Shown in pieces: positions 25,410-34,727 of a stretch of 41,214 bases of DNA (position 1 is its first letter; each line of letters opens with the position of its first letter). A program made the translations under genes and the position numbers. The DNA comes from Treponema sp. (GTDB lineage: Bacteria > Spirochaetota > Spirochaetia > Treponematales > Breznakiellaceae), in assembly GCA_009784975.1 (NCBI GenBank), contig WQXG01000026.1:1-41214 (forward strand), given 5' to 3'. The notes under the pieces were generated by a model. It was not told the DNA's origin. It was given only the letters and a program-made list of their open reading frames with translations, and ran no database searches.

Positions 25410-25440
25410 ACTATCTCTAAATTCCACTTTTTCTGCCTGT

Positions 25441-25678
25441 TTGTCAAGACTTGCAAGATTTGCAAAGATTTGCAAAGACTTGCAAAGACTCTCGCGGAGG
25501 CGCAGAGACGCAGAGGACGCGGAGGAAGAGGAGGAGGATGTCTTTTTAAAAAATATCGAAGCTTTGAAATATATGGGATTAAAGCAAAGATTTCGTTCTT
25601 TGTTCTTTGCTCTTTGCTCTTTGCTCTTTCCCTTCTTCCCTCTGCGTCCTCTTCGAGAGTCTTAGCTAAATCTTCCTA
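25441..25678. repeat. Full-length palindromic repeat element, copy 2
   Basis: The left arm has four tandem units like ATTTGCAAAG (25456-25490), then ACTCTCGCGGAGGCGCAGAG and GACGCGGAGGAAGAGGAGG. The right arm (about 25590-25678) has tandem CTCTTTG units, then CTGCGTCCTCTTCGAGAGTC and TTAGCTAAATCTTCC. The inner pair CGAAGCTTTG/CAAAGATTTCG flanks the core GAAATATATG...CAAAGATTTCGT (25566-25596) shared with 18049-18078. The right end overlaps the 3' end of trmB and supplies its stop. Confidence 0.88.
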
Positions 25679-26328
25679 AAGAGGAGTTCTCTGATTACGT
25701 GGGATTTGTTTAGGGCTTTTTGTTCGAATTTTGTTTTGGGGCGCCAGGGTTGCGGCTCTGCGAATCCTTCGCTTGTGTTTTTTAGAGCTGCTGTTTTGCC
25801 AAGTTCTTCCAACGCGTGAAAAGCGTAATCTTCCCAGTCTGTTACCATGTAGATATAGCCGTTTGGTTTTAAACAACAAGACATAATTTCTGTAAAAGGT
25901 TTTTGTACAAGACGGCGTTTTCTATGCCTTCTTTTTTGCCAGGGGTCAGGAAAAAAAATGTGGATAGCGTCCAATGAATCAGGCGGGATCATTTTTTTAA
26001 AAACCTCTGCCGCGTCATATTCGATTATTCTGATATTTGAAAGAGAGCGGTTTTCTATCTCCCACAACAGCCGCCCTATGCCGGGCTTGTGTACTTCTAT
26101 GCCTAAATAATTTTTACCGGAATTAACCTGCGCTATTTCTGCCGTAGCAAATCCGGAGCCAAAACCTATTTCTGCAGTAACACTTGCGTTATTTGCGAAT
26201 ATTTGCTCAAAATTAATATAATTTTGGGAAAACGGAATTATAAATTTATCTGCCAGAGTTTCATAAGATTTTTTTTGCGCGTCTGTGAATCTGCCCTGTC
26301 TTTTTACATAACTTTTAATTTCAAGCAT
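25666..26328 (-). CDS. trmB: tRNA (guanine46-N7)-methyltransferase TrmB
   Basis: The 220-residue SAM enzyme has EIGFGSGFATAEIA (motif I), YLGIEVHKPGIGRLLWE, and the TrmB hallmark IHIFFPDPWQKRRHRKRRLV. It makes m7G46 in tRNA variable loops. The last residues (RKI) and the TAG lie inside the palindromic repeat: the coding strand GGAAGATTTAGCTAAGACTC parallels the repeat end GGAAGATTTGCCAAGACTC at 41110-41128, so the natural C-terminus may have been replaced. It may follow the lipoprotein gene at 26343 in one transcript (14-base gap). Confidence 0.94.
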   Translation of the reverse strand: MLEIKSYVKRQGRFTDAQKKSYETLADKFIIPFSQNYINFEQIFANNASVTAEIGFGSGFATAEIAQVNSGKNYLGIEVHKPGIGRLLWEIENRSLSNIRIIEYDAAEVFKKMIPPDSLDAIHIFFPDPWQKRRHRKRRLVQKPFTEIMSCCLKPNGYIYMVTDWEDYAFHALEELGKTAALKNTSEGFAEPQPWRPKTKFEQKALNKSHVIRELLFRKI

Positions 26329-26342
26329 TATATTTTTTAAAT

Positions 26343-26993
26343 TTAGTTAACAGAAACCGCATTTGTAAAAGCGCTGCAGAAATTATCTTCGTCTTCTGCC
26401 CAAAGAGCAACTGTTCTTACAGCAGATGTCAGCCTTAACTGCGAAATATTTCCTGACAATGAATCCAGAACGACAGTCATTATATAGTTGCCGTTTCTGT
26501 CATAACCAATCAGCCTGTTTACAGGCCATTCTGAATTAACCGTATACATTCCGCCGGAAACCGAAAGCTCCGGAAAGGGATAGTGAACAGTGCCGTCGAA
26601 AGTAAAATTACGCTCGGAGCTTTCTCCTCCCTTGTTCACAAGAACAGCGCGGTATACTCCTTTTGGAAGCCCTCCCTCTCTTACGGCAATTCCTCTTGAC
26701 CCAATCCATTCCCTTCTTTCGTGGGTATATTTTACCCATTCATCGTGTTTAATGTGCCAGCGTAATTGTTCCCTGTCGTGATAAAGAAATATTTCTTCCA
26801 GGTTTTCAATACCGTCATCGTCTTCCGGAATGATAAAAAATGAAAACCTTTCCAGCGGCTCGGGATTTCCCTGATACAAAACAAGCTGGATAAAACCGAA
26901 TACGATCTCGGGTTTTGTTCTGGAGCAAGATATCGATAAAAATGCCAAAATGACAATAAAAAAGGCGGCTTGTAAAATTCTTTTTAGTACCAT
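26343..26993 (-). CDS. Hypothetical lipoprotein
   Basis: The 216-residue protein has a lipoprotein signal (VILAFLSISC, Cys23). The mature part contains beta-strand-rich text (EIVFGFIQLVLYQGNPEPLE, PLERFSFFIIPEDDDGIENL, FCSAFTNAVSV). It resembles treponemal lipoproteins of unknown role. It heads a short unit with trmB and is divergent from nadE across 54 bases of AT-rich sequence without a clear promoter. Confidence 0.75.
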   Translation of the reverse strand: MVLKRILQAAFFIVILAFLSISCSRTKPEIVFGFIQLVLYQGNPEPLERFSFFIIPEDDDGIENLEEIFLYHDREQLRWHIKHDEWVKYTHERREWIGSRGIAVREGGLPKGVYRAVLVNKGGESSERNFTFDGTVHYPFPELSVSGGMYTVNSEWPVNRLIGYDRNGNYIMTVVLDSLSGNISQLRLTSAVRTVALWAEDEDNFCSAFTNAVSVN

Positions 26994-27050
26994 AGATTAA
27001 ATATATAACAAAATAAAAAAAAATGATAGTATCAAATACGGGAGAAAATG

Positions 27051-27770
27051 ATGTTTGATGCGGTTAAAACAAAAAACGGAATATTAAATTGGATTTGCGA
27101 ATATTTTAATAAAAACGGCCCTGATTGCATTGCTGTAATTGGAATTAGCGGCGGCAAGGACAGTTCCATAGCTGCCGCCCTCTGCAAAGAAGCTCTGGGA
27201 AAAGACAGGGTGCTCGGTGTAATAATGCCGCAAGGAACCCAGCATGACATCGATTTCGCGCGGGATTTGGCTGCTCATTTGGGTATAAAACACATAGAAA
27301 TCAATATTAAAGACAGTGTTGATACCCTGCTATCCGGTATAAAAGGGCTAAATGTTAACAGACAGGCATTGGTAAACACACCTGCAAGGGTAAGAATGAC
27401 TTTTCTCTACGCCGTATCCGCGATAGTGAACGGGCGTGTCGCCAATACATGTAATTTAAGCGAAGACTATGTCGGCTACTCCACAAAATACGGCGACAGC
27501 GCCGGTGATTTTTGCCCCCTTGGCACTTTTACGGTTACGGAGGTAAAAGAGATAGGCAGGGAACTTTCCCTTCCTGAAAGGTTTATAAACAAAGTGCCGG
27601 AAGACGGACTTTCCGGCCTCAGCGACGAGGAAAATCTTGGGTTTACCTATGATATTTTAGACAGATATATCCGCGAAGGAGTATGCGAAGATAAAGAAAT
27701 AAAAGAAAAAATAGACAGGCTTCATAAAACAAATAAACACAAATTAGAGCAGATGCCAAAATATGGGTAA
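27051..27770 (+). CDS. nadE: NH3-dependent NAD+ synthetase
   Basis: The 239-residue N-type ATP pyrophosphatase has the P-loop GISGGKDSSIAAALC and family text VNTPARVRMTFLYAVSA, CNLSEDYVGYSTKYGD, GDFCPLGTFTVTEVKEIG and PEDGLSGLSDEENLGF. No glutaminase domain is present, so ammonia is the nitrogen donor. It makes NAD+ from deamido-NAD. CGGGAG lies six bases before ATG 27051; ATG 27048 is an alternative. It overlaps the dinG-like gene by 8 bases and heads the operon that continues into the Ton system. Confidence 0.95.
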   Translation: MFDAVKTKNGILNWICEYFNKNGPDCIAVIGISGGKDSSIAAALCKEALGKDRVLGVIMPQGTQHDIDFARDLAAHLGIKHIEINIKDSVDTLLSGIKGLNVNRQALVNTPARVRMTFLYAVSAIVNGRVANTCNLSEDYVGYSTKYGDSAGDFCPLGTFTVTEVKEIGRELSLPERFINKVPEDGLSGLSDEENLGFTYDILDRYIREGVCEDKEIKEKIDRLHKTNKHKLEQMPKYG

Positions 27771-29826
27771 AATTGACAGCGATAAAATAATTCATGCGCT
27801 AAAGGAAGATGTCGCAAAGAGACTTCCTACCTATGAACCGCGCAAATCCCAGATGGACCTTCTTTCTCTTATTACCCGCGCCTTTAACGAAGACGCTCTT
27901 TGCATGGCAGAAGCCGGAACAGGAGTAGGTAAATCATACGCGTATCTTCTTCCTGCCATGCACTTTGCATTGTCAACCAAAGAAAAGGTTGTAATTTCCA
28001 CAGCTACAATCACTTTACAGCAGCAGCTTTTTGAAAAAGACATTCCGTTTGCCGCAGACTGCATGGGAATGAAAATAAAAGCCGTTCTCATGAAAGGCAG
28101 GGGCAATTATATTTGCAAGCGCCGCCTGGATGATGTTATGAGTGAGCCGCCTCTTGACAGGGAGGAATTTGAAGAAGTAAAAAAAATAGGCTCTTGGGCG
28201 CAAACATCCAAAACAGGAGGAAAATCTGAAATTTCTTTTTTGCCTTCGGATAGCGCATGGTCTTCTGTCTGCTCCGAATCGGATTTATGTTTGGGGTTAC
28301 ACTGTCCCTGGAAGGAAGAATGTTTTATAGCCGCAATGCGCAAAAGAGCAAACGGCGCTAATATAATTGTTGTTAATCATCATCTGCTCTTTGCGGATTT
28401 ATCAGCGCGTTTTAAGGGAGCGGGTTATGAAAACGCGGTTGTGCTTCCCCCGTTTAACCGGCTTATTATTGACGAAGCGCACACTATCGAAAACTCGGCA
28501 ACATCGTTTTTTTCATCCGAATTCGGGCGCACGGCAATTTTCCGCCAGCTTGGAAAACTTTACTACAGGGGAAACCGCGGGTTATTGGTTAAATTAACTT
28601 CACTTGCCCGCATGGAAGAACATCTTGATACGATGACAGATATCATCGACAAGATCCGCAAAAGCGCCGAAGAACTTGATGATAATGCTCTTGATATCTG
28701 CGGGATGGATGGAATTTTCAGGCTTTCTCCAGACATCGATGATCTGTTCCTTAAAAAAACTCTTTTTTCAAATTTAAAATCTTTGCGCAAAGAAATTCTA
28801 AAACTTACAGGCGCTATCAGGGATATTACAGAAAACCTTGATGATGAAAAGGCTATAGACCCTTCTGTATGGGAAATAAAAATGATAGTAAGGCGGCTGG
28901 AAAATATAGCGGAAATCTGCGATGTTTTCTGTAAATATAAAAAACAAGAAAATGATATTTTGTGGATAGAAAAACAGCGTTTTTCAAAATATCCCTGGGC
29001 GGTATTTACAAGAACGCCGCTCGATCTTGCGCCCATACTAAGAGACAGTGTTTTCTCTCCCAATAAAACTGTAGTCTGCGTTTCTGCCACATTGGCGATT
29101 AACGAAGATTTTTCCTATTGGGCAAATAATTGCGGCATACTTTCCAGCCGCGCCGTCCTTTCGGGTTGTTTCCCTTCTCCTTTCCCGTATTCCAGCTCGG
29201 TGCTTTTAACAGTCCCAAAAGACGCGCCTCTTCCCGACGAAGACGGCTACCAGGAATTTGTTGACAAAGCAGCCGGCGCTTTAGCCGCCGTTTCTGAAGG
29301 CTCCGCGCTTTTGCTTTTTACATCTTACCAGTCATTAACAAGCGCGTATCTTGCCGCAAAAGACAAATTAACAGCTTTAGGCATTCGCTGCCTGAAACAG
29401 GGCGATGATGACAGAACGCGTCTTTTACAGGACTTTGTTTCTGATACCAAATCCTGCCTTTTTGCCACAGATTCGTTTTGGGAGGGTGTGGATGCGCCCG
29501 GAGATACCCTCAGAATGGTAATAATCAGCCGCCTGCCTTTCCGTACCCCCGGTGACCCTGTTTTTGAGGCAAAACGGGAAGCTGTAGAAAAACGGGGCGG
29601 AAACCCGTTTTTGGAACTGTCTTTGCCTCAGGCGGTTATGAAGTTTAAACAGGGTTTCGGGCGGCTCATGCGAAGGAGCGCCGATCATGGGGTTGTCGCT
29701 GTATTGGACGGACGGCTTCTTAAAAAAAGCTATGGCAGACTGTTTCTGCAATCCCTGCCTGAAACAAAGACAAGTTTTGACAGCCTGCACAATATCATTG
29801 AAGATATAGAAAATTTTTTATACTAA
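27763..29826 (+). CDS. dinG: DinG/XPD-type ATP-dependent DNA helicase
   Basis: The 687-residue protein has Walker A EAGTGVGKS (50-58), DEAH (237-240) and C-terminal helicase motifs (CVSATLAINEDFSYWA, SFWEGVDAPGD, QGFGRLMRR). Cysteines 118, 176, 181 and 187 reproduce the spacing of the E. coli DinG iron-sulfur cluster (the last three separated by 5 and 6). It probably unwinds DNA with 5'-to-3' polarity in repair or R-loop removal. It overlaps nadE and is followed after 10 bases by the TonB-dependent receptor. Confidence 0.92.
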   Translation: MGKIDSDKIIHALKEDVAKRLPTYEPRKSQMDLLSLITRAFNEDALCMAEAGTGVGKSYAYLLPAMHFALSTKEKVVISTATITLQQQLFEKDIPFAADCMGMKIKAVLMKGRGNYICKRRLDDVMSEPPLDREEFEEVKKIGSWAQTSKTGGKSEISFLPSDSAWSSVCSESDLCLGLHCPWKEECFIAAMRKRANGANIIVVNHHLLFADLSARFKGAGYENAVVLPPFNRLIIDEAHTIENSATSFFSSEFGRTAIFRQLGKLYYRGNRGLLVKLTSLARMEEHLDTMTDIIDKIRKSAEELDDNALDICGMDGIFRLSPDIDDLFLKKTLFSNLKSLRKEILKLTGAIRDITENLDDEKAIDPSVWEIKMIVRRLENIAEICDVFCKYKKQENDILWIEKQRFSKYPWAVFTRTPLDLAPILRDSVFSPNKTVVCVSATLAINEDFSYWANNCGILSSRAVLSGCFPSPFPYSSSVLLTVPKDAPLPDEDGYQEFVDKAAGALAAVSEGSALLLFTSYQSLTSAYLAAKDKLTALGIRCLKQGDDDRTRLLQDFVSDTKSCLFATDSFWEGVDAPGDTLRMVIISRLPFRTPGDPVFEAKREAVEKRGGNPFLELSLPQAVMKFKQGFGRLMRRSADHGVVAVLDGRLLKKSYGRLFLQSLPETKTSFDSLHNIIEDIENFLY

Positions 29827-29836
29827 TGATATAATT

Positions 29837-32449
29837 ATGATGATGGCTAAATTCAAAATAGTATTTTTAATGTTTTTTATTTTAACCTCTCCCCTGTTTG
29901 CGCGCGATGTTACAATAATTGTTACAGATGCGGATATAGATCTTCCTTTGGAAGGCGCGATTGTAAGAACAAGGGAAGGCGTTCAATATATCTGCGATGA
30001 AAACGGAGCCGCCGTTATACAAGCCCCCATAAACAGGCAAATTGTAATACAGGCAACTTACCCCGGATATGAACCGAGCATTATAACAATACCTGTCTCC
30101 GGCAGCGTTTTTACAATTGGCCTTCGCCTTGGCGGTTTTTTACAGGGACGGGAACTTGTAGTTGAAGCAGCCAGGCCCGGAGCGACAGAAACAAGAACAG
30201 GAAGAAGCATTGCCGTAACAGCCAGAGAAATAACGCAAACCGGAGAAATCGGGGTAATAGAAGATGTTATGAATACAATAAAACTTCTGCCCGGCGTTAA
30301 TTATTCCGGAATGTTTAACGCGCTGCCGAGTATTCGCGGAGGACATCCCGGTGACATGATTGCGTCATTTGACGGATTTTACATTAACAATCCGTATCAT
30401 TGGGGAGGCGGCTTTTCCATCTTTGACCCGCGAATGGTGCAAAGCGCCCAATTGTCACACGGCGTTTTTTCCGCCCGTTACGGGCATACAATTTCCGGCC
30501 TTCTGGAAATATCTTCCAAAGCCCCTTCTCCCGCGGAAACTTTATTTGAACTTGGATTAAATACAAGCGCGGCAAACTTTAATCTTTCCATCCCGTTATT
30601 TGGAAAGGGCGGACTTTTATTTATGGGACGTATTACTTATTATGATCCTGTAATTTTTCTCGCAAAGCAGCTGTCGGGTATTATTCCTGAACTGGAACCT
30701 GTTAATTTTATAAGGAAGGCGCCGTATATAAGATCGGGGGCAATCAGCGGTAACTACAGATTTACAGATAACCTTGAACTTTCCGCTACAGGATTTTTCG
30801 GCATGGACGGCATTGGGGTTTATTATTTAACCACAAACAGAAGCCCATTGCTTGACAGCGATACTTCCATAGACTTTGATTTTATGAATTATCAGGTTTT
30901 CTTTACTACATCTCTTACATGGAATCCACGTTCCAATATGCTTTTAAAATTTACGGCAGGAACAGGATACGAAGACATGATAATAGACGGGGACATGACC
31001 TTTGAAATCCATAACAAATATTTTTCTCCAACTTTTATAAGTATGTACGGGTCATTGTTAGCCGCAATAGGTCAGGGAACATATTATCAGTTTTATGAAA
31101 ACAATATTATCGAACAAAAAGACACTCAATTTAACCTTCAGGCGCGCCTTGATTATGACTGGGAAATATTCGACAGGCTATTGCTTGCAGCCGGTGTCCA
31201 GGAATTATTTTCTATTTCCAAACAGCAAGGCGTTCAGAAAATGCTGCACAATGTAAACTTTAGTTCTCTAGATGAAGATGACAGAGATGAAATAAGAGCG
31301 CTTTTTTTTCCTTTACCTGTACCGGGTAATTTAAGAGTTGGCATACCCGTAAGATTTGATCCAAACTCGCAAAACAGGCTTTTAACATCGTCAGGATATA
31401 TACTTGGAGAATATACTTCAAGGTCTAACCGTTTTAAAGCGGAACTTGGCGTGCGCCTTGATCATTTTATTTTATTCGGAAAAGACGGCTATACATTAAG
31501 AAGCGATCCTGTATTAAATCCCCGTTTAAACATAGATCTTAATATTTTAAAAAACAAATGGATTTTTCAATCTCTTGATATATCAGCGGGAACAGGATTA
31601 TTTTCGTCCATAAACGACGCCGTTTTCATGGCAGAAGAAAGATACGACATAGAAAAAATATCCCCCAACCGCAGCTGGACTTCTGTTTTGGGGATAAGAG
31701 CGGAATTTCAGGAAGGTATCAGTTTAAATATCGAAGGTTATTATAAATATATTTTTGACAGAATGTATGTACCTGTTAGCTTTAGTCTTGAAGATGTTGA
31801 CGCAAGACCTTTCACAGACGGCGAAGGAATGGTATGGGGAATAGATATTATGCTGCAAAAACACCAGTCCCGCTACTGGGACGGCTGGCTCTCCTATTCA
31901 TACAACTGGTCTAAATACCGCGACCCTAACGGCAGAGCCGGCGGAATGGGCATAACAGGAGGCAACAGGGGCGATGAATGGTATTTTCCTTCCTATCACA
32001 GGTTTCATAATTTAAACCTGGTTTTAAATTTTAAACCTATGACAAGTATGAATATTTATGTCCGTTTTGGACTTGCTTCCGGCGTACCGTTATCACGCAG
32101 GGTTGGAAACGCTCCCCTTAGCTATCCTGTTCTGATATATGATAAAGCAAATCCGGGGCAAAGTTATTTTATAGAAAATTATTTATGGCCTACCGTACTT
32201 GATGAAAATAACCGGACAACACCATCACTGCCTATGGATGTAAAGTTTTCCATATTTGGCAGCAACAAAACCGGAAAAACAAGATACGAAGTATATGTCG
32301 CTGTGGAGAATGTTCTTTCACTTTTATACTCCGCGGAAGGAAACACAAGATTTAATACATATACAGGGCAAGTGGATCAGGGCAATAATTCAGCCAGTTA
32401 TGAAATACCAATGCCGATTCCATCTTTTGGATTCAAGATTAGTTATTAA
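29837..32449 (+). CDS. TonB-dependent outer-membrane receptor
   Basis: The 870-residue protein has a signal peptide (to about residue 22, SPLFA), a carboxypeptidase-regulatory-like domain (about 23-105), a plug domain (EDVMNTIKLLPGVNYSGM, LPSIRGGHPGDMIASFDGFY, SAQLSHGVFSARYGHTISG) and a long beta-barrel ending FGFKISY. No obvious TonB box is visible. The substrate is unknown. A lipoprotein, ExbB, two ExbD and TonB follow on the same strand with short gaps, so receptor and energising complex form one operon. Confidence 0.9.
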   Translation: MMMAKFKIVFLMFFILTSPLFARDVTIIVTDADIDLPLEGAIVRTREGVQYICDENGAAVIQAPINRQIVIQATYPGYEPSIITIPVSGSVFTIGLRLGGFLQGRELVVEAARPGATETRTGRSIAVTAREITQTGEIGVIEDVMNTIKLLPGVNYSGMFNALPSIRGGHPGDMIASFDGFYINNPYHWGGGFSIFDPRMVQSAQLSHGVFSARYGHTISGLLEISSKAPSPAETLFELGLNTSAANFNLSIPLFGKGGLLFMGRITYYDPVIFLAKQLSGIIPELEPVNFIRKAPYIRSGAISGNYRFTDNLELSATGFFGMDGIGVYYLTTNRSPLLDSDTSIDFDFMNYQVFFTTSLTWNPRSNMLLKFTAGTGYEDMIIDGDMTFEIHNKYFSPTFISMYGSLLAAIGQGTYYQFYENNIIEQKDTQFNLQARLDYDWEIFDRLLLAAGVQELFSISKQQGVQKMLHNVNFSSLDEDDRDEIRALFFPLPVPGNLRVGIPVRFDPNSQNRLLTSSGYILGEYTSRSNRFKAELGVRLDHFILFGKDGYTLRSDPVLNPRLNIDLNILKNKWIFQSLDISAGTGLFSSINDAVFMAEERYDIEKISPNRSWTSVLGIRAEFQEGISLNIEGYYKYIFDRMYVPVSFSLEDVDARPFTDGEGMVWGIDIMLQKHQSRYWDGWLSYSYNWSKYRDPNGRAGGMGITGGNRGDEWYFPSYHRFHNLNLVLNFKPMTSMNIYVRFGLASGVPLSRRVGNAPLSYPVLIYDKANPGQSYFIENYLWPTVLDENNRTTPSLPMDVKFSIFGSNKTGKTRYEVYVAVENVLSLLYSAEGNTRFNTYTGQVDQGNNSASYEIPMPIPSFGFKISY

Positions 32450-32464
32450 AGGTGTAAAGAAAAC

Positions 32465-33271
32465 ATGAAAAATATTTTTTATATTGTTTTTATATTGTTT
32501 TTATTCACAGGCTGTTTAGGGCTGATGGAAAAGACAGGGCGTTTTCTTGACGGCTCTGTATTTGCGGAAAAAACAATTGCCGTTTACAGGGCAGATAATA
32601 TAGACCTTTCCGTTGCAAGAAGCAAAGATGGAGAACAGTTTATTATAATAACTTTTAAAAACTACCCCATGCTGCAAATACGCGGCTCTATGCCTGACAA
32701 TGAAGGCAGTTTTCATTTTACCTCTCTTGAATACCTTGCCGGTAATGTTCATGGGTGGAATGAATATTCATTGCAAATGGTTGGAACAGGCAGTTTTTGT
32801 TTGGAAAACGGTGTTCTTGAAAATATCGAAGATATTGAGACAATTCAAATAACACAGGGGCGAATTCACCGTTATGATACCCGTATCACGGGAAACGACG
32901 CTTTAACGGCTTTGCGCAACCGCCGCGAGCGCATTTTGGCTCTTTGTGAATGGATGGATGGTCCAAAAGGGCAGGATATCAAAACATTCGAAAAACACTG
33001 GAAACCCTTGTTTTTCCCTGAAATTACCGCAAAATCCAGAAAACCTGACAGCTGGCGTTTGGATGGCGACAGTTTCCAGAGGGCAGAAGATATTAACTGG
33101 AATACCGGCTATACTGAACGTATCTTCCCGGAAGAACTTTGGCCTGTCAGAAACTCAGGTACACTGCTGAGGGATTGGGAAGAAGCGCTTTATTGGATAT
33201 ACTTTAAATATGAATGGGATAATATAATTGATTTATTTTCCGGTCAAATAGTTTTTAATAAAATTAAGTGA
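32465..33271 (+). CDS. Lipoprotein between the receptor and exbB
   Basis: The 268-residue protein has a lipoprotein signal (FILFLFTGC, Cys17) and AAGGTG before its ATG. The mature part is unrecognised (AVYRADNIDLSVARSKDGEQ, NYPMLQIRGSMPDNEGSFHF, TITQ-like IETIQITQGRIHRYDTRITG). Its position suggests a surface or periplasmic partner of the receptor, for example a substrate-binding lipoprotein as in SusD-like pairs, although it does not resemble SusD. Confidence 0.75.
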   Translation: MKNIFYIVFILFLFTGCLGLMEKTGRFLDGSVFAEKTIAVYRADNIDLSVARSKDGEQFIIITFKNYPMLQIRGSMPDNEGSFHFTSLEYLAGNVHGWNEYSLQMVGTGSFCLENGVLENIEDIETIQITQGRIHRYDTRITGNDALTALRNRRERILALCEWMDGPKGQDIKTFEKHWKPLFFPEITAKSRKPDSWRLDGDSFQRAEDINWNTGYTERIFPEELWPVRNSGTLLRDWEEALYWIYFKYEWDNIIDLFSGQIVFNKIK

Positions 33272-33280
33272 GGGTTATTT

Positions 33281-33928
33281 ATGGAAACTTCTGCTTTTTC
33301 GGTACTAGAACTTTTCATGCTTGGGGGCGTTATGATGTGGCCCCTTTTGCTGTTTTCAATCGCGGTTGTGGCAATCTCAATTGAACGCGCTGTTTTTCTT
33401 TTTTACCACAATCTTAACATTGATGATCTTGAGCAGAAAACAAGAGAATTTGTTAAAAACAAAGATTATAACGGAGCGCAGGAATACCTTGGCGGTTTAA
33501 CCAAACGGCGAATGGGAGCGAGAATCTTTCTCGCTCTTGTAAGCTCTGTTAAAGCGGAAAAAGGTGACGCCGGTTTTGAACGCCGAGCAGAGCGCGCTGT
33601 AGAAACAGAAGCGGCAAATTGCATCAATTCTCTGGAAAACGGATTTAACTTCCTTACAGCTCTTGGCTCTCTTTCTCCGCTGACAGGCTTTTTGGGAACT
33701 GTTACAGGAATGATTGGCGCGTTTAGGTCAATCGCGGAAGCAACAGAAGTTAACGCTCAGATTGTCGCAAACGGCATTTACGAAGCGCTTATTACAACCG
33801 TCTTTGGGCTTATAATCGCTATTATAGCAATGGTATTTCATTCAATTTTCAGCCATATCGTTGATAAATTTACATCCAGAGTTGAAGGAGCAGTTACCAA
33901 ATTAATTTCCCAGATTGCAGATCTATGA
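33281..33928 (+). CDS. exbB: ExbB/MotA/TolQ-family proton-channel protein
   Basis: The 215-residue protein has three membrane segments (MLGGVMMWPLLLFSIAVVAI, LTALGSLSPLTGFLGTVTGM, ALITTVFGLIIAIIAMVFHS) and the signature GSLSPLTGFLGTVTGMIGAF. GAGGG precedes the ATG. It forms the inner-membrane stator with ExbD and TonB that energises the receptor. It overlaps the first exbD by four bases. Confidence 0.93.
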   Translation: METSAFSVLELFMLGGVMMWPLLLFSIAVVAISIERAVFLFYHNLNIDDLEQKTREFVKNKDYNGAQEYLGGLTKRRMGARIFLALVSSVKAEKGDAGFERRAERAVETEAANCINSLENGFNFLTALGSLSPLTGFLGTVTGMIGAFRSIAEATEVNAQIVANGIYEALITTVFGLIIAIIAMVFHSIFSHIVDKFTSRVEGAVTKLISQIADL

Positions 33929-34329
33929 AATTTAAACGTTCAAAAAAAACAGGTTTTCTTGAATCATGCGCGGCAAGCGATCTTGCTTTTCTTTTAATTA
34001 TTTATTTTATCGTAATAGCAGGTTTTAACATTAACCAGGGCTTTTTAATGAACCTTCCGGCAAAAGATTCGCAAAGGCTTATATTAAGGGAAGATCTTCT
34101 TCGCTTTGAGATGAACAATGAAGGGGAAATTATTTACACGGATGAAGTAATAGATATTACGCGGACAAGAAACATTATTTATACCACTCTAAAAGAAAAC
34201 CCTGATATTGCTGTAATAATTACAATTGACAAAGAAGCGCGATGGCAAAATGTTGTTTCTTTTGTTGAACTTGCCCAGGATCTGCAAATTGATGCGTTTT
34301 CCTTCTCCATGAAAAAGGAAATTCAATGA
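33925..34329 (+). CDS. exbD: ExbD-family protein, first copy
   Basis: The 134-residue protein has a short cytoplasmic N-terminus, one membrane helix with the conserved aspartate (AASDLAFLLIIYFIVIAGF) and a periplasmic domain (IIYTDEVIDITRTRNIIYTT, AVIITIDKEARWQNVVSFVE). It is coupled by ATGA overlaps on both sides. It differs clearly from the second ExbD, so the two may form a heteromeric stator. Confidence 0.92.
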   Translation: MKFKRSKKTGFLESCAASDLAFLLIIYFIVIAGFNINQGFLMNLPAKDSQRLILREDLLRFEMNNEGEIIYTDEVIDITRTRNIIYTTLKENPDIAVIITIDKEARWQNVVSFVELAQDLQIDAFSFSMKKEIQ

Positions 34330-34727
34330 AATTAACAAAAAACAGAAAAGCGTTTTTTATTCCTCTTTTTTCCATGTCAGACATTGCTTTTTTACTTTTA
34401 ATTTTTATTATGCTTGTTTCTTTAATAAATTACAGGCAGGAAGTAAATATAGAATTTCCGCAGGCAAACATGGCTCTTAAAACTACAGCGGAAAAAAACC
34501 TTGAAATATGGATAGATATTGACGGTGAAATATACCTGGACGGCAATTTATCTGATGCCTCTGAGCTGGAAAAAACAATATCTCATCTTTACACAACAGC
34601 TCCTGATACAAGGGTGCATATAATAGCAGACCGTAATGTTCAATACGAAAAAATAAACAGCATAATTGAGATCATGCAGATCCTTCAATACCGTGTTGTA
34701 AGTTTTGTGGTAAAAACTCATGAATGA
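34326..34727 (+). CDS. exbD: ExbD-family protein, second copy
   Basis: The 133-residue protein has the membrane helix with aspartate (MSDIAFLLLIFIMLVSLIN) and the ExbD periplasmic pattern (EIWIDIDGEIYLDGNLSDAS, RVHIIADRNVQYEKINSIIE). The periplasmic part is closer to typical ExbD than that of the first copy. It overlaps tonB by 8 bases. Confidence 0.92.
   Translation: MKLTKNRKAFFIPLFSMSDIAFLLLIFIMLVSLINYRQEVNIEFPQANMALKTTAEKNLEIWIDIDGEIYLDGNLSDASELEKTISHLYTTAPDTRVHIIADRNVQYEKINSIIEIMQILQYRVVSFVVKTHE

Noticed and set aside
25449-25490. Possible CRISPR-like short tandem repeats (ATTTGCAAAG units)
   Set aside because: Units are 10 bp and adjacent, without spacers; they are the tail of the palindromic element.
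25294-25679. Plus-strand ORFs of 123 and 69 residues across the palindromic element
   Set aside because: They are translations of repeat arms (RRRRDAEDAEEEEE type) and of the antisense of a lipoprotein gene.
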